This document shows, in pieces, positions 23,932 to 31,458 of a DNA stretch of 31,458 nt. Position numbers and translations under genes: made by a program. The stretch's first letter is position 1. Each line of letters begins with the position of its first letter. This DNA is from CAYWPG01 sp964460035 (GTDB lineage: Bacteria; Pseudomonadota; Gammaproteobacteria; Nitrococcales; AK92). The stretch is taken from assembly GCA_964460035.1 (NCBI GenBank), contig CAYWPG010000042.1, forward strand, positions 1 to 31,458, written 5' to 3'. Under the pieces are notes generated by a model that ran no database searches, was not told the DNA's origin, and saw only the letters and a program-made list of their open reading frames with translations.

Positions 23932-25757
23932 GATATCGATGATAGCAAGCTATTGTCGGTGTTGTGGCGCGCGATTTGAGGCGGGAAGCGCATACGTATC
24001 TCTGTACCGCCCGCCGGACGACGGCCGATACTCAGTTCGCCGCCGACGCTGTTGCTACGTTCCTGCATGATCGCTAGGCCGTAATGATTCCGTCGCTGCC
24101 AGTTGTCCGGCAAGCCCACGCCATCGTCCTGCACCACGACATTGACCAAGCCGTCCTGGCTCACGGTCAAGGAAACCTCAGCGGTGCGCGCTTGCGCATG
24201 ATGCACAATGTTAGCCAGCGCCTCGCGTACTACCTGCAGCACATGAATCTCTTCGTTGGGCGTGAGCGGGCAGTGAGAGAGCTGGTAATCGAGCACGATG
24301 TTCAGGCCGCCACGTTCGGCGAATTCGCTCATGGTGCTACGTAGGGCGGGCTCGAGGCCGGCTTCGTTGATCTTTAGCCGGAAAGTGCTTAGCAGTTCGC
24401 GCAGTTCGCGATAGGCGGAACTGAGCCCGTTACGCAGTTCGGTGAGCACTTCCTCCTTTTCCTCCTTCGCCGCGCCTCGTGTGACCAGCGCCTGAAGGCG
24501 GCTGACCTGAATCTTGAGGTAGGAGAGCGCTTGTGCGAGCGAGTCGTGCAGCTCTCGGGCTATGACCGCTCGCTCGTCCATCAGAGCCAGGCGGCGGTGC
24601 TGTTCATTCCGATGGCCAAGTCCCAGTGCCGCAGCTATATGGCCAGCGATGGTTTCGGCGAGTTCAAGTTGCCAGTCCTCCGGCTCCTGGCCCAGGTTGT
24701 ACTCGAGTATCAGCACTCCGTAACTGCGGCCGGCGTCGCGTATGGGGACGTGCCGAGTGGGCCTGTCGCCGGATGCCGTAAGCTGTCTTGTGCCGCTGAA
24801 GCAGGGGGCGCAAGCGGGTGCCTGACAGAAGGTAGGGCGTGTCGCCGCACAGCTGGTTATGCGCTGGTAAGCCTGATCGGCATCGGGCGTGCTCAGGCAC
24901 AGCGTTACGCGAACATCGCCGAACAGCTGCTCCATGCGCTGGAGAATGGCGCTGTAGTCCGGTTGTGTGTCCGGCGCGCGACACAGTGTCTGCGCGGTTT
25001 CGTAGAGCAGGCGCAAGGCCTTGTTGCTGCGTTGTAAGGCCGCGGTGTCCTTTTCGATCCGCTGTTCGAGATTTCGATACGCGCTGGAGAGGTCCGCCGC
25101 CTCCGGCTCTGCAGCGTGGAAAGGCATGCTGGGCAGGCCGTTGCTCGGGCGAGCACGACCGGCCGCGCGGCCGAGTTCGCGCACGCGCGGCAACCCATAC
25201 TTGCGTGTCCGGTACACAGCGTACAGCGCCAGCATAGCGGTGAGGGAAAACAAGATGGCCTGCACCAGCCTCAGCCGCTGGGTTTTGCTCTCTACCCGTT
25301 GCTGCAGCAGGAGCATCATGGTGTCTATACCGCCGACGAAATCGTCCAGCTGAGCAAGATAGCGCGTTCGCGCTACCGCAGGCTCTGCGTAGGCAAGTGC
25401 GATTGCCGGTTGCATCTCTTCGCGCCAGCGTGCGCGAACGTGTTCGTAGGAGATGCGTAAAGGATGACTGGCTGGCTCCGGAATCCGCGTGGTGAGCTCG
25501 CCGCTATCGAGACTTTGTTCGAAGTGCTGAACGAACCGCTGCAGGCGAGCACCGTCGTCTGGCTGAATCTGCAAATAAGTGGAGAGCCTGAATGATTGCA
25601 TGCGCAGCGAGCCGGCAGCGTTGAGCGCGGCGGCGTCGCCGCGCGCGATTTCGGCGATGAGCATGGAGACGATCATGCTCGCGAGTGCGAGCAGCACAAT
25701 GCTGGTCATTAGCAGACCAGCGGAAACCGTGAACGAGCGGGAACGGATTAGGCGCAT
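23928..25757 (-). CDS. narX: Nitrate/nitrite sensor histidine kinase NarX
   Basis: NarX is a membrane kinase that senses periplasmic nitrate and nitrite. The start at 25757 (GAGAGG upstream) gives 609 residues. It has TM1 (about 11-35), the nitrate-binding P-box (about 42-58, with AAGSLRMQSFRL), TM2 (about 165-183), a short linker and coiled coil, a GAF-like central module with cysteines C303, C311, C316 and C319, a HisKA_3 helix with H404 (ARELHDSLAQAL), and an HATPase domain (EALANIVHHAQA, DDGVGLP, YGLAIMQER). The region where HAMP is expected looks about 20 residues shorter than in E. coli. A longer in-frame start at 26306 would add 183 arginine-rich residues and is rejected. Confidence 0.95.
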   Translation of the reverse strand: MRLIRSRSFTVSAGLLMTSIVLLALASMIVSMLIAEIARGDAAALNAAGSLRMQSFRLSTYLQIQPDDGARLQRFVQHFEQSLDSGELTTRIPEPASHPLRISYEHVRARWREEMQPAIALAYAEPAVARTRYLAQLDDFVGGIDTMMLLLQQRVESKTQRLRLVQAILFSLTAMLALYAVYRTRKYGLPRVRELGRAAGRARPSNGLPSMPFHAAEPEAADLSSAYRNLEQRIEKDTAALQRSNKALRLLYETAQTLCRAPDTQPDYSAILQRMEQLFGDVRVTLCLSTPDADQAYQRITSCAATRPTFCQAPACAPCFSGTRQLTASGDRPTRHVPIRDAGRSYGVLILEYNLGQEPEDWQLELAETIAGHIAAALGLGHRNEQHRRLALMDERAVIARELHDSLAQALSYLKIQVSRLQALVTRGAAKEEKEEVLTELRNGLSSAYRELRELLSTFRLKINEAGLEPALRSTMSEFAERGGLNIVLDYQLSHCPLTPNEEIHVLQVVREALANIVHHAQARTAEVSLTVSQDGLVNVVVQDDGVGLPDNWQRRNHYGLAIMQERSNSVGGELSIGRRPAGGTEIRMRFPPQIARHNTDNSLLSSIS

Positions 25758-26475
25758 TATCCCTCTCCATGCGAGCGGCCGCAGTGGCGTTCTTGCCGTA
25801 GGGCTCGGCGAGGCGGAAACCCTACTGCGCTCCATGCTACTTGGCGGAACGGATCGTAGTGGCGGGCACCTTTTCCGACCGTTGGCATATAAGACGTTAC
25901 CACTGCGCCGGCGCAGCGTCCAAACGGGCGCCACGCCTTGAGTGGCAGGTGCGAATGGGCGCAGTAGTCTCCATTGAGCGTCCGATTGCGGGCGCTGTTG
26001 GCGCGTGCAATCGAAGCCATCTCTCGGCTGGGCATGGCGCAAGACAAGGCTCCTATGCCCCGCGCTCAACCAGCGCCTACGCCTGCCGATAAGGTAAGGG
26101 GTAAGTTTCAGTAGGCCGTGTGCGAAGCCTGATGGCGGTGCATTGAGTAGTGCGGTACGCCCGTTCGTACGGCGCTCAGTGCCAAACACGGGCGCGAAGC
26201 GAGTGGGGTGTTGGCAAGCAATGCTGAGAACCTTCATCCCGTAAGCGTTCCAGCTCGCTCTCTGCGCTCCACAAAGGTAGTCGATGGAGCGAACTCCCGC
26301 GCGCATGAGCCGTAGGCAGCAGATCCCCGTGCTGTTCCAAGCGGCCAGCGGCCAAGCAATTGCGCCTCAATGCAAGGTGGAACTCGGCAGAGTCCGGGCG
26401 TCGTCCGCGGCTGCCGGGCGGGGCGCGGCAAATGCCGAATGCGAGCCCCGCATGGGGAGGTCCAAGGGGGGGGAG
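25758..26475. other. Long gap between narX and the second response regulator
   Basis: This 718-base region between divergent regulator genes has no convincing coding sequence. It includes a 14-bp palindrome (25903-25916), a GTACG-N6-CGTAC repeat (26155-26170) and one perfect NarL heptamer in reverse orientation (AGGGGTA, 26097-26103). The heptamer is expected about once by chance in this length. No promoter is clear for either gene. Confidence 0.4.
25903..25916. promoter_or_regulatory. 14-bp palindrome upstream of narX
   Basis: CTGCGCCGGCGCAG is perfectly symmetric and lies 146-159 bases upstream of the narX start. It may be an operator for narXL or for the divergent regulator gene. It is GC-rich, so chance is possible. 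Confidence 0.3.
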
Positions 26476-27111
26476 ATGATACGTATAGCGATCGCCGACG
26501 ATCATCCCATTGTACGCGATGGTCTCAAACAGATTATTTCCGAGCAGAGCGATATGACGCTGGCTTATGAAGCGGCGGACGGGGACGAGTTGCTCGACAG
26601 GCTAGGGCGCGAGGTACCGGATGTTCTGCTGTGCGACATGTCCATGCCCGGCCGCAGCGGTATCGAGCTGATCAGGGCGGTACGCGCGCGGTTCCCGCAG
26701 CTCGCGATCCTGGTTCTCAGCGTACATGAGGATGAGATGTACGCGGTGCAGGCCGTCAAGGCCGGAGCGATGGGGTACTTGACGAAAGCATGCCCTTCGG
26801 AACAGCTGCTAGCCGCCATCAGACGGGTGGCCGCTGGGAGGCTGTATATCAACCATGATGTTGCGGAAAGGCTCGCCCTGCAGGCAATGGGGGTGGAAGA
26901 TGCTCCGCATGGCCGCTTGTCGCGCCGCGAGCAGCAGGTGCTGCTATTGCTGGCACAGGGCTGCACGGTGTCGGAAAGCGCGAAGCGCCTGCATCTGAGC
27001 GTAAAGACGATTAGTACGCATAAGACGAACATCATGCGCAAGCTGGGGCTGGACAACATGGCGGCCCTCATTCGCTACGCCATGCAGCACGGCTTGACGA
27101 ATACCCCGTAA
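26476..27111 (+). CDS. Second NarL/FixJ-type response regulator
   Basis: This 211-residue regulator starts at ATG 26476 with AAGG 8 bases upstream. It has a receiver domain with D8-D9, phosphoacceptor D54 (LLCDMSMPG) and K104 (GYLTKA), and a C-terminal LuxR-type HTH (LSRREQQVLLLLAQG, then VKTISTHKTNIMRKLGL, in outline SVKTISTHK). It resembles UvrY/RcsB-like members of the family more than NarL. No kinase is next to it except NarX on the other strand. An in-frame extension to 26284 is low-quality sequence and not used. Its target genes are unknown. Confidence 0.9.
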   Translation: MIRIAIADDHPIVRDGLKQIISEQSDMTLAYEAADGDELLDRLGREVPDVLLCDMSMPGRSGIELIRAVRARFPQLAILVLSVHEDEMYAVQAVKAGAMGYLTKACPSEQLLAAIRRVAAGRLYINHDVAERLALQAMGVEDAPHGRLSRREQQVLLLLAQGCTVSESAKRLHLSVKTISTHKTNIMRKLGLDNMAALIRYAMQHGLTNTP

Positions 27112-27515
27112 GCGTGTTGCGCAGCCCAGCTGGGAATATTCCTAGCATTCTGGGAATTCTTCGCGTATCAGCTTGCGGCCAATTCCTAGTGAAGATTCAG
27201 CGCTTGCCGATATGGGCCGCTGGTCTATTGCCCGATCATCGACAGTGGCCCTCTTCACGGTAGGGAAAGCAGAGTGTGGCCGGTGGCTTGCGAGCGCGGG
27301 ACGTTCGGAGGCCCGAATCCTGCAGTCCTTGCCGGGTCCGGCGCTCCAGCACAGCGCCAGGGACGCGGCGATCGCCTCTGCCTTCGTTCCAGTGACACGG
27401 GCTGGAGCAGGGCGAGTGCCCAGCGCTTGTGCTGTGTAATGCCCCGATCAATCCTGTTGGCTTCAAGTGCAAAATCCCGGTGCCGTGACGCGGGCCTCTT
27501 CGAAGGAGGAGGGAA
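27112..27515. other. Gap upstream of the chemosensory operon
   Basis: This 404-base region has no recognisable gene. Its first 80 bases are less GC-rich than their surroundings and carry repeated GGGAAT/ATTCC elements. GCCGATAT at 27206-27213 resembles the -10 of a flagellar sigma (FliA) promoter, but the -35 is poor. The rest shows nothing I can name. Confidence 0.4.
27130..27189. repeat. Clustered GGGAAT/ATTCC repeats before the chemosensory operon
   Basis: CTGGGAAT occurs at 27130-27137 and 27150-27157, exactly 20 bp apart. ATTCCTAG, containing the inverted half, occurs at 27138-27145 and 27182-27189. The first pair makes the palindrome GGAATATTCC. Spacing close to two helical turns suggests cooperative binding sites, possibly for the adjacent response regulator. 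Confidence 0.4.
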
Positions 27516-27767
27516 ATGACCAGAACAATAACGATCGTGGACGACTCGGCAGTCATGAGAGAGGCAGTCGCCATCACGCCGAAAGGGGCCGGTAAGCCGG
27601 CGATCGAAGCGACCGATGACAGCGCTGCGCCGGGCAAGCTGACCGGCGACGCGGCCGCCGAGAAGCGATTCGAAGTACAGGCCGCCGACGCCAGAGCATG
27701 GATGGTCAGGCCCTGCAACTCCGTGCAGATGCTCGCCGTCGTTTCGGAACTGGTGGCGGCTGCATGA
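27516..27767 (+). CDS. Truncated CheY-like receiver lacking the phosphoacceptor
   Basis: The 83-residue product aligns at both ends with single-domain CheY proteins: TITIVDDSAVMREAVA at the start (acidic pair D9-D10) and AEKRFEVQAADARAWMVRPCNSVQML at the end, given here by its AADARAWMVRP core. About 40 residues between KLTG (41-44) and AEKR (48-51) are missing in frame. The lost part would carry the phosphorylated aspartate and the switch Thr/Ser. The conserved KP is RP (R65-P66). The ribosome site GGAGGAGGG is strong, and the stop overlaps the STAS start (ATGA), so it is probably still translated. It is either a decaying gene or a non-phosphorylated remnant. Confidence 0.75.
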   Translation: MTRTITIVDDSAVMREAVAITPKGAGKPAIEATDDSAAPGKLTGDAAAEKRFEVQAADARAWMVRPCNSVQMLAVVSELVAAA

Positions 27768-28099
27768 GCGAAGTGGATTTCTCGCTTGAGCCGGGGGGCA
27801 CACTACGGCTGCGTTGCAGCTTGACGATCCAGCAAGCGACAGAAGCTTGGCAGACCTTGGGCACTGTGCTTGCGAAGCACGACATCGCGGCCGTGGATCT
27901 TGCCGAGGTGGCTGAATTCGATACCGCAGGCTTGCAGCTGCTGTTGATGGCGAAGCGCCTGGCCTCGATGCGAAGACGGGCACTCAGTCTGATCAACCAC
28001 AGCGCCGCCGTTCTGTCCACGTTAAGCCTGATGAATGCAGCCGGACTGCTGGGTGACCCCGTAATCCTGCCCTCATCCGCGCAGGGAGGTGGCCCATGA
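27764..28099 (+). CDS. STAS domain protein of the chemosensory operon
   Basis: This 111-residue protein is a single STAS domain (anti-sigma factor antagonist fold). The signature DLAEVAEFDTAGLQLLL has threonine (T54) where the phosphorylated serine usually stands. Such proteins occur in chemosensory operons next to CheA, where their role is not well defined. The start overlaps the CheY-like stop and the stop overlaps the cheA start, both as ATGA. Confidence 0.85.
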   Translation: MSEVDFSLEPGGTLRLRCSLTIQQATEAWQTLGTVLAKHDIAAVDLAEVAEFDTAGLQLLLMAKRLASMRRRALSLINHSAAVLSTLSLMNAAGLLGDPVILPSSAQGGGP

Positions 28100-30252
28100 C
28101 TCTGGATTCGGCTTTCCGAACCTTCTTGCTCGAGAGCCGGGAACTACTCGAGCAAATGGAGAACGATTTGCTCCGGCTCGAAGCGACCCCAGGCGATCCT
28201 GCCCTGCTGAATTCGCTGCTTAGCAGAGTGCACACCGTCAAAGACACCGCCGGCTCCTTTGCATTGCAGCCGGTGGTGGATTTTGCGCAGCTGGTCGAGA
28301 GCACGCTGAACCGCCTCCGGCAGGGAGAGTTGACGCTGGACTCGCACTTGGCCGCGCTACTGCTCAAGTGCCGCGACCATATTCTCGAGCTGGTGGAGCG
28401 TGCGCCTGAATGCGACGAGGATCTGGCCCGGGAGCTGCAGGAGCTCGGAGGCGTTCTGGCCGGTGAACTCGCTGCGCTGGCAGCGGCGGCCCCGGCAACC
28501 TCTTTGTCCGAGGCGGCGGCGCGGCAGCAAGTCGCCCGCGAAGAGTCTGTGCGCAGCGACGCTTGGCATATTTCGGTGCGTTTCGGGCGCGATGTCTTGC
28601 GCCACGGCATGGACCCGATGGGGTTCATTGCCTACCTGGCGGGACTTGGGGAGCTACTGCACGTTGAAACCGTGGCGGATGGTTTGCCGGCGCCCGAGGC
28701 ATTCGATCCGACAGACTGCTATTTGGGCTTTGAAATCGCCTTCCGGGGCGATGTCGACAAGTCCGCTATCGAAGCGGTATTCGAGTTCGTTCGCGACGAT
28801 TGCGAACTCCGGATCCTGCCGCCGCGAAGCCGGCTGGCTGACTATATGCGGCTTATCAGCGAATTGCCGGAAGACGACGCACGCTTAGGCGAGTTGCTGG
28901 TAGCCTGCGGCGCGCTTACGCCGCACGAGCTCGCGCACGGCCTGGCGGCGCAGCGGCAGCCCCAGCAGTGCAATACGCCGCTGGGCGAGGTGCTGATCGG
29001 ACAGGGCGCGGTAGACGCGCAAGTCGTGGAAGCGGCACTGCAAAAGCAGCGGCATGACCGTAGCCGGCGTAATCAGGCCGGGCCGTATATCAGAGTGCAT
29101 GCCGAACGGCTCGATAGACTGATTAACCTGATCGGCGAGCTGGTTATTGCGAGCGCGTCTACGGCGTTCTCGGCGGCCTCGTCCCGAGACTCTTCGACCG
29201 CCGAGTCGGCGCTGGAGCTATCGCGTCTGGTCGAGGAAATCCGCGATCGCTCGCTGCAGTTGCGCATGGTTCCGATCGGGGAAACCTTCCAGCGGTTCGG
29301 GCGTATCGTACGAGACGTGGCATCGGAGCTGGGCAAAGACATCGCTCTGAGCATAGATGGCGCCGAGACGGAGTTGGATAAGACGGTGGTCGAGAAGATC
29401 GCCGATCCGCTTACCCACTTGGTGCGAAATGCCTTGGACCACGGTATCGAGCCGGTGGAACAGAGGCTTGCCCTGGGCAAGCCTGCTCAAGGACAGGTGC
29501 GGCTGAATGCCTTCCATGAAGCCGGCGGCATCGTTATCGAGGTCACCGACGATGGCGGCGGCCTGCAAAAAGAGAAGATTCTCGCTAAGGCGGCCGCACG
29601 GGGACTGCTCCCCCCCGGCCAGCAGCTCAGCGAGCAACAGATTTTCGATCTGATCTTCGAAGCTGGGTTCTCGACCGCAGAGCGGATAACCAACCTCTCT
29701 GGCCGTGGAGTGGGGCTGGATGTCGTGCGACGTGATATCGAAGCCCTGCGGGGTACGGTGGAGGTGGCCTCACAAGAGGGGGTGGGGACCACATTCCGTA
29801 TCCGCTTGCCGTTGACGCTGGCGATCATCGACGGCTTCCTGGTCAGGCTTGCCGGAGACAGGTACGTGATTCCACTGGAGTCGGTGGTCGAGTGCATAGA
29901 GCTCGACGCTGCCCGGGGTGACCAGAAAAACAGTGACAGCTATGTGAGCTTACGCGGCGAAGTGCTTCCCGTGCTCAACCTTCGCGACTGCTTCGGCCTT
30001 ACGGGCGCCGGAAGCCCGCGTGAAAACGTAGTAGTCGTACAGCAGGGCGGGGCCAAGGCCGGTTTGTTGGTGGATGAACTGCTTGGCGAGCATCAGACCG
30101 TCATCAAACCGCTTGGGCCGCTATTCCGTGGGCTTAAAGGGCTGGGCGGTTCCACCATTCTTGGCGATGGCCAAGTGGCGCTCATCCTGGACGTGGGAAG
30201 CCTTATTCAGCGCGTTTGCGAGCAGGAGGCAGAGCGTATCCCCGCAGCGTAA
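28096..30252 (+). CDS. cheA: Chemotaxis histidine kinase CheA
   Basis: CheA couples receptor state to phosphorylation of CheY and CheB. The 718-residue protein has an N-terminal HPt domain (H46 in VHTVKDTAG) and a middle region with two LGE-x-L-x-x-x-G repeats (about 263-286 and 296-319). A dimerisation segment follows (RLDRLINLIGELV), then the ATPase domain (N box HLVRNALDHGIEP 441-453, DDGGGL 485-490, GRGVGLDVV 537-544) and a C-terminal CheW-like domain. In HPt domains the histidine is normally followed by x-x-KG; here it is K49-D50, a one-base change from glycine. No P2 domain is clear. It is coupled by ATGA to the STAS gene. Confidence 0.95.
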   Translation: MTLDSAFRTFLLESRELLEQMENDLLRLEATPGDPALLNSLLSRVHTVKDTAGSFALQPVVDFAQLVESTLNRLRQGELTLDSHLAALLLKCRDHILELVERAPECDEDLARELQELGGVLAGELAALAAAAPATSLSEAAARQQVAREESVRSDAWHISVRFGRDVLRHGMDPMGFIAYLAGLGELLHVETVADGLPAPEAFDPTDCYLGFEIAFRGDVDKSAIEAVFEFVRDDCELRILPPRSRLADYMRLISELPEDDARLGELLVACGALTPHELAHGLAAQRQPQQCNTPLGEVLIGQGAVDAQVVEAALQKQRHDRSRRNQAGPYIRVHAERLDRLINLIGELVIASASTAFSAASSRDSSTAESALELSRLVEEIRDRSLQLRMVPIGETFQRFGRIVRDVASELGKDIALSIDGAETELDKTVVEKIADPLTHLVRNALDHGIEPVEQRLALGKPAQGQVRLNAFHEAGGIVIEVTDDGGGLQKEKILAKAAARGLLPPGQQLSEQQIFDLIFEAGFSTAERITNLSGRGVGLDVVRRDIEALRGTVEVASQEGVGTTFRIRLPLTLAIIDGFLVRLAGDRYVIPLESVVECIELDAARGDQKNSDSYVSLRGEVLPVLNLRDCFGLTGAGSPRENVVVVQQGGAKAGLLVDELLGEHQTVIKPLGPLFRGLKGLGGSTILGDGQVALILDVGSLIQRVCEQEAERIPAA

Positions 30253-30289
30253 CACGCCTCCGCCATCCAATTTACACGAGACGACGAAC

Positions 30290-31458
30290 ATGATTGATCG
30301 TTTTCAACGCCTTTCTATCCCGTTCAAACTCGCCTCGCTAGCCCTGCTCATCATTGGCGTGGTGCTTACGGGCATGATCTGGTCTTTGACTCGTACCGCC
30401 ACCGATATCCTGGACCGCCGGGCGCTGGCGGCGATGCAAAACCAGCTTGGCCTCAGCCTGGCTGTTCTGGCCGCGGTGGATCGTCAAGCGCGCCTGGAAC
30501 TGGACGCCGTTCTCGAACGCTTGTTGCCCGAGGTCACGGGAGTGATCCAGGGGGATGCGGACGGTCTTGTTCTGCGGGACGAGCACGATATGAACGTGCT
30601 CCATTTTTTGATCAGAAGAGCGCCTGCCACGATAGTGGTATACAGGCGCGAGGCGGGCGATTATTCGGTCGTTTCCTCAAGAGACGCCAGCGGCACCGAG
30701 CTGACGCAAACACCGGACTGGAACGATGAGCACCTGCGCCGGTTCGGTGCGGGCGAAACGTTGGTTCGCATGAGCAATATCGATGGCCGCGCTCACATGT
30801 ACAGAGTGATCCCACTAATCCTCCAGGGCGAGGTCTACGGCTTGTTGCTCGTAGGCGTCGACATAGAGGGCGCCGTTGCCGAAGCCAAGCGGCAGATTCT
30901 GGCTCATCCGGTAGGCGAAACCGGGTATGTGGTGGCCACCGACGCAACGCCCGGCAGCAACTACGGCGTGTCGACCATGCATCCGCAGCTGGAAGGTCGG
31001 CCGATGTTGCATGTTGCCGATCCCTACGGTCTTCGCTTCGTGCAGGAGATGCTGGACAAGCGCGAAGGGATCATTCGTTACTACTGGAAGGACGAGCAGC
31101 TCGGTGATACGGAGCCACGAGAGAAGGTGGCCATTTACACGCTCTTCGAGCCATGGAACTGGTCCATATCGGCTGGAACTTACACTGATGAGTTCACGCG
31201 CGATCGAAATCTGCTGCGTAACTATATGATTGCCTTCACTGTGGCAGCTGGCGTGGCCATGGTCGTGCTGTTGTATTTCGTGACCACGCGCATGGTCGGC
31301 CGTCCATTGCAAATAGCCGTGGAGGCGGCCGAACAGCTGGCCCGTGGCGATCTGAACGTGCAGTTCGAGGTGCGTGGTCAAGACGAAGCGGGCAGGCTGC
31401 TGGCCGCCATGCGGGGCATGGCTGAGAAGCTGGCGGAGATTATTGGCGAGGTGCGCGG
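30290..31458 (+). CDS. Methyl-accepting chemotaxis protein, 3' end outside the window
   Basis: The frame is open from ATG 30290 to the window edge (389 codons). It encodes a short cytoplasmic start, TM1 (about residues 12-35), and a periplasmic sensor of about 280 residues whose end has GETGYVVATDATPG and a WNWSISAGTY segment, as in double-Cache sensors. TM2 (about 306-328) and a HAMP domain (RPLQIAVEAAEQLARGDL) follow. The signalling tip is not in the window. The ribosome site is weak (GAGACG). It follows cheA by 37 bases with no cheW between them. The ligand is unknown. Confidence 0.92.
   Translation, partial: MIDRFQRLSIPFKLASLALLIIGVVLTGMIWSLTRTATDILDRRALAAMQNQLGLSLAVLAAVDRQARLELDAVLERLLPEVTGVIQGDADGLVLRDEHDMNVLHFLIRRAPATIVVYRREAGDYSVVSSRDASGTELTQTPDWNDEHLRRFGAGETLVRMSNIDGRAHMYRVIPLILQGEVYGLLLVGVDIEGAVAEAKRQILAHPVGETGYVVATDATPGSNYGVSTMHPQLEGRPMLHVADPYGLRFVQEMLDKREGIIRYYWKDEQLGDTEPREKVAIYTLFEPWNWSISAGTYTDEFTRDRNLLRNYMIAFTVAAGVAMVVLLYFVTTRMVGRPLQIAVEAAEQLARGDLNVQFEVRGQDEAGRLLAAMRGMAEKLAEIIGEVR

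Noticed and set aside
26097..26103. Single perfect NarL heptamer upstream of narX and the second regulator
   Set aside because: A degenerate 7-mer is expected about once by chance in a gap of this size, and no 7-2-7 partner is present.
25758..26306. In-frame N-terminal extension of narX by 183 residues
   Set aside because: The added sequence is arginine-rich with no domain. The start at 25757 has a ribosome site and places TM1 and the P-box where the family has them.
27206..27213. FliA-type promoter (-10 GCCGATAT) upstream of the chemosensory operon
   Set aside because: The -35 position has only about three of eight matches, and it lies 300 bases from the first gene.

Overview
The window is a stretch of GC-rich gammaproteobacterial chromosome, mostly housekeeping and respiratory genes. 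The evidence for the lineage is a fabA-fabB pair for anaerobic unsaturated fatty acid synthesis, RF3, MtfA, a YcgN-type protein, DusB, FNR/Anr, NarX-NarL and the UbiU/UbiV/UbiT set for O2-independent ubiquinone synthesis. The last three point to a facultative anaerobe that respires nitrate on ubiquinone. A Halomonadaceae-, Ectothiorhodospiraceae- or Pseudomonas-like lineage fits, but the genus cannot be fixed from the sequence. I see no insertion sequence, prophage, CRISPR array, rRNA or complete tRNA.

Layout. 1-1078: a NrdG-like radical-SAM relative whose three cluster cysteines are all replaced. 1135-2909 (-): fabA-fabB. 2910-3354: an intergenic gap holding a probable small RNA on the minus strand. 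3355-5319: soluble lytic transglycosylase. 5350-7781 (-): ycgN-like gene and dxs. 8021-10971 (+): prfC, mtfA and a CBS-pair protein. 11168-12154 (-): dusB. 12405-13964 (+): PRC-barrel protein and an SDR oxidoreductase. 13979-16153: divergent DUF2726 and DUF4139 genes. 16257-17606 (-): mgtE.

18024-25757 is an anaerobic respiration block: hemN, ubiT, ubiV, ubiU, anr, narL and narX. Its control sites can be read. A perfect FNR/Anr box lies upstream of ubiU. A near-perfect box lies upstream of hemN, with the same 32-bp spacing to its -10 element. A third, weaker box faces ubiT. A NarL-type 7-2-7 inverted heptamer lies upstream of anr. The simplest model (inference) is that nitrate acts through NarX-NarL on anr, and Anr then drives O2-independent heme (HemN) and ubiquinone (UbiUVT) synthesis.

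26476-31458 (+): an orphan NarL/FixJ-type regulator, then a chemosensory operon: a shortened CheY that has lost its phosphoacceptor, a STAS protein, CheA, and a Cache-HAMP chemoreceptor cut by the window edge. The cheY-like gene, STAS gene and cheA are joined by ATGA overlaps. The CheY deletion, an unusual residue beside the CheA phosphorylation histidine, and the absence of a cheW between cheA and the receptor suggest that this pathway is decaying or signals in a non-standard way.

The points most worth following up are the cluster-less NrdG relative, the truncated CheY, the candidate sRNA at about 3020-3226, the NarL-Anr-Ubi/Hem regulatory chain, and an 18-bp perfect palindrome in front of the SDR gene.
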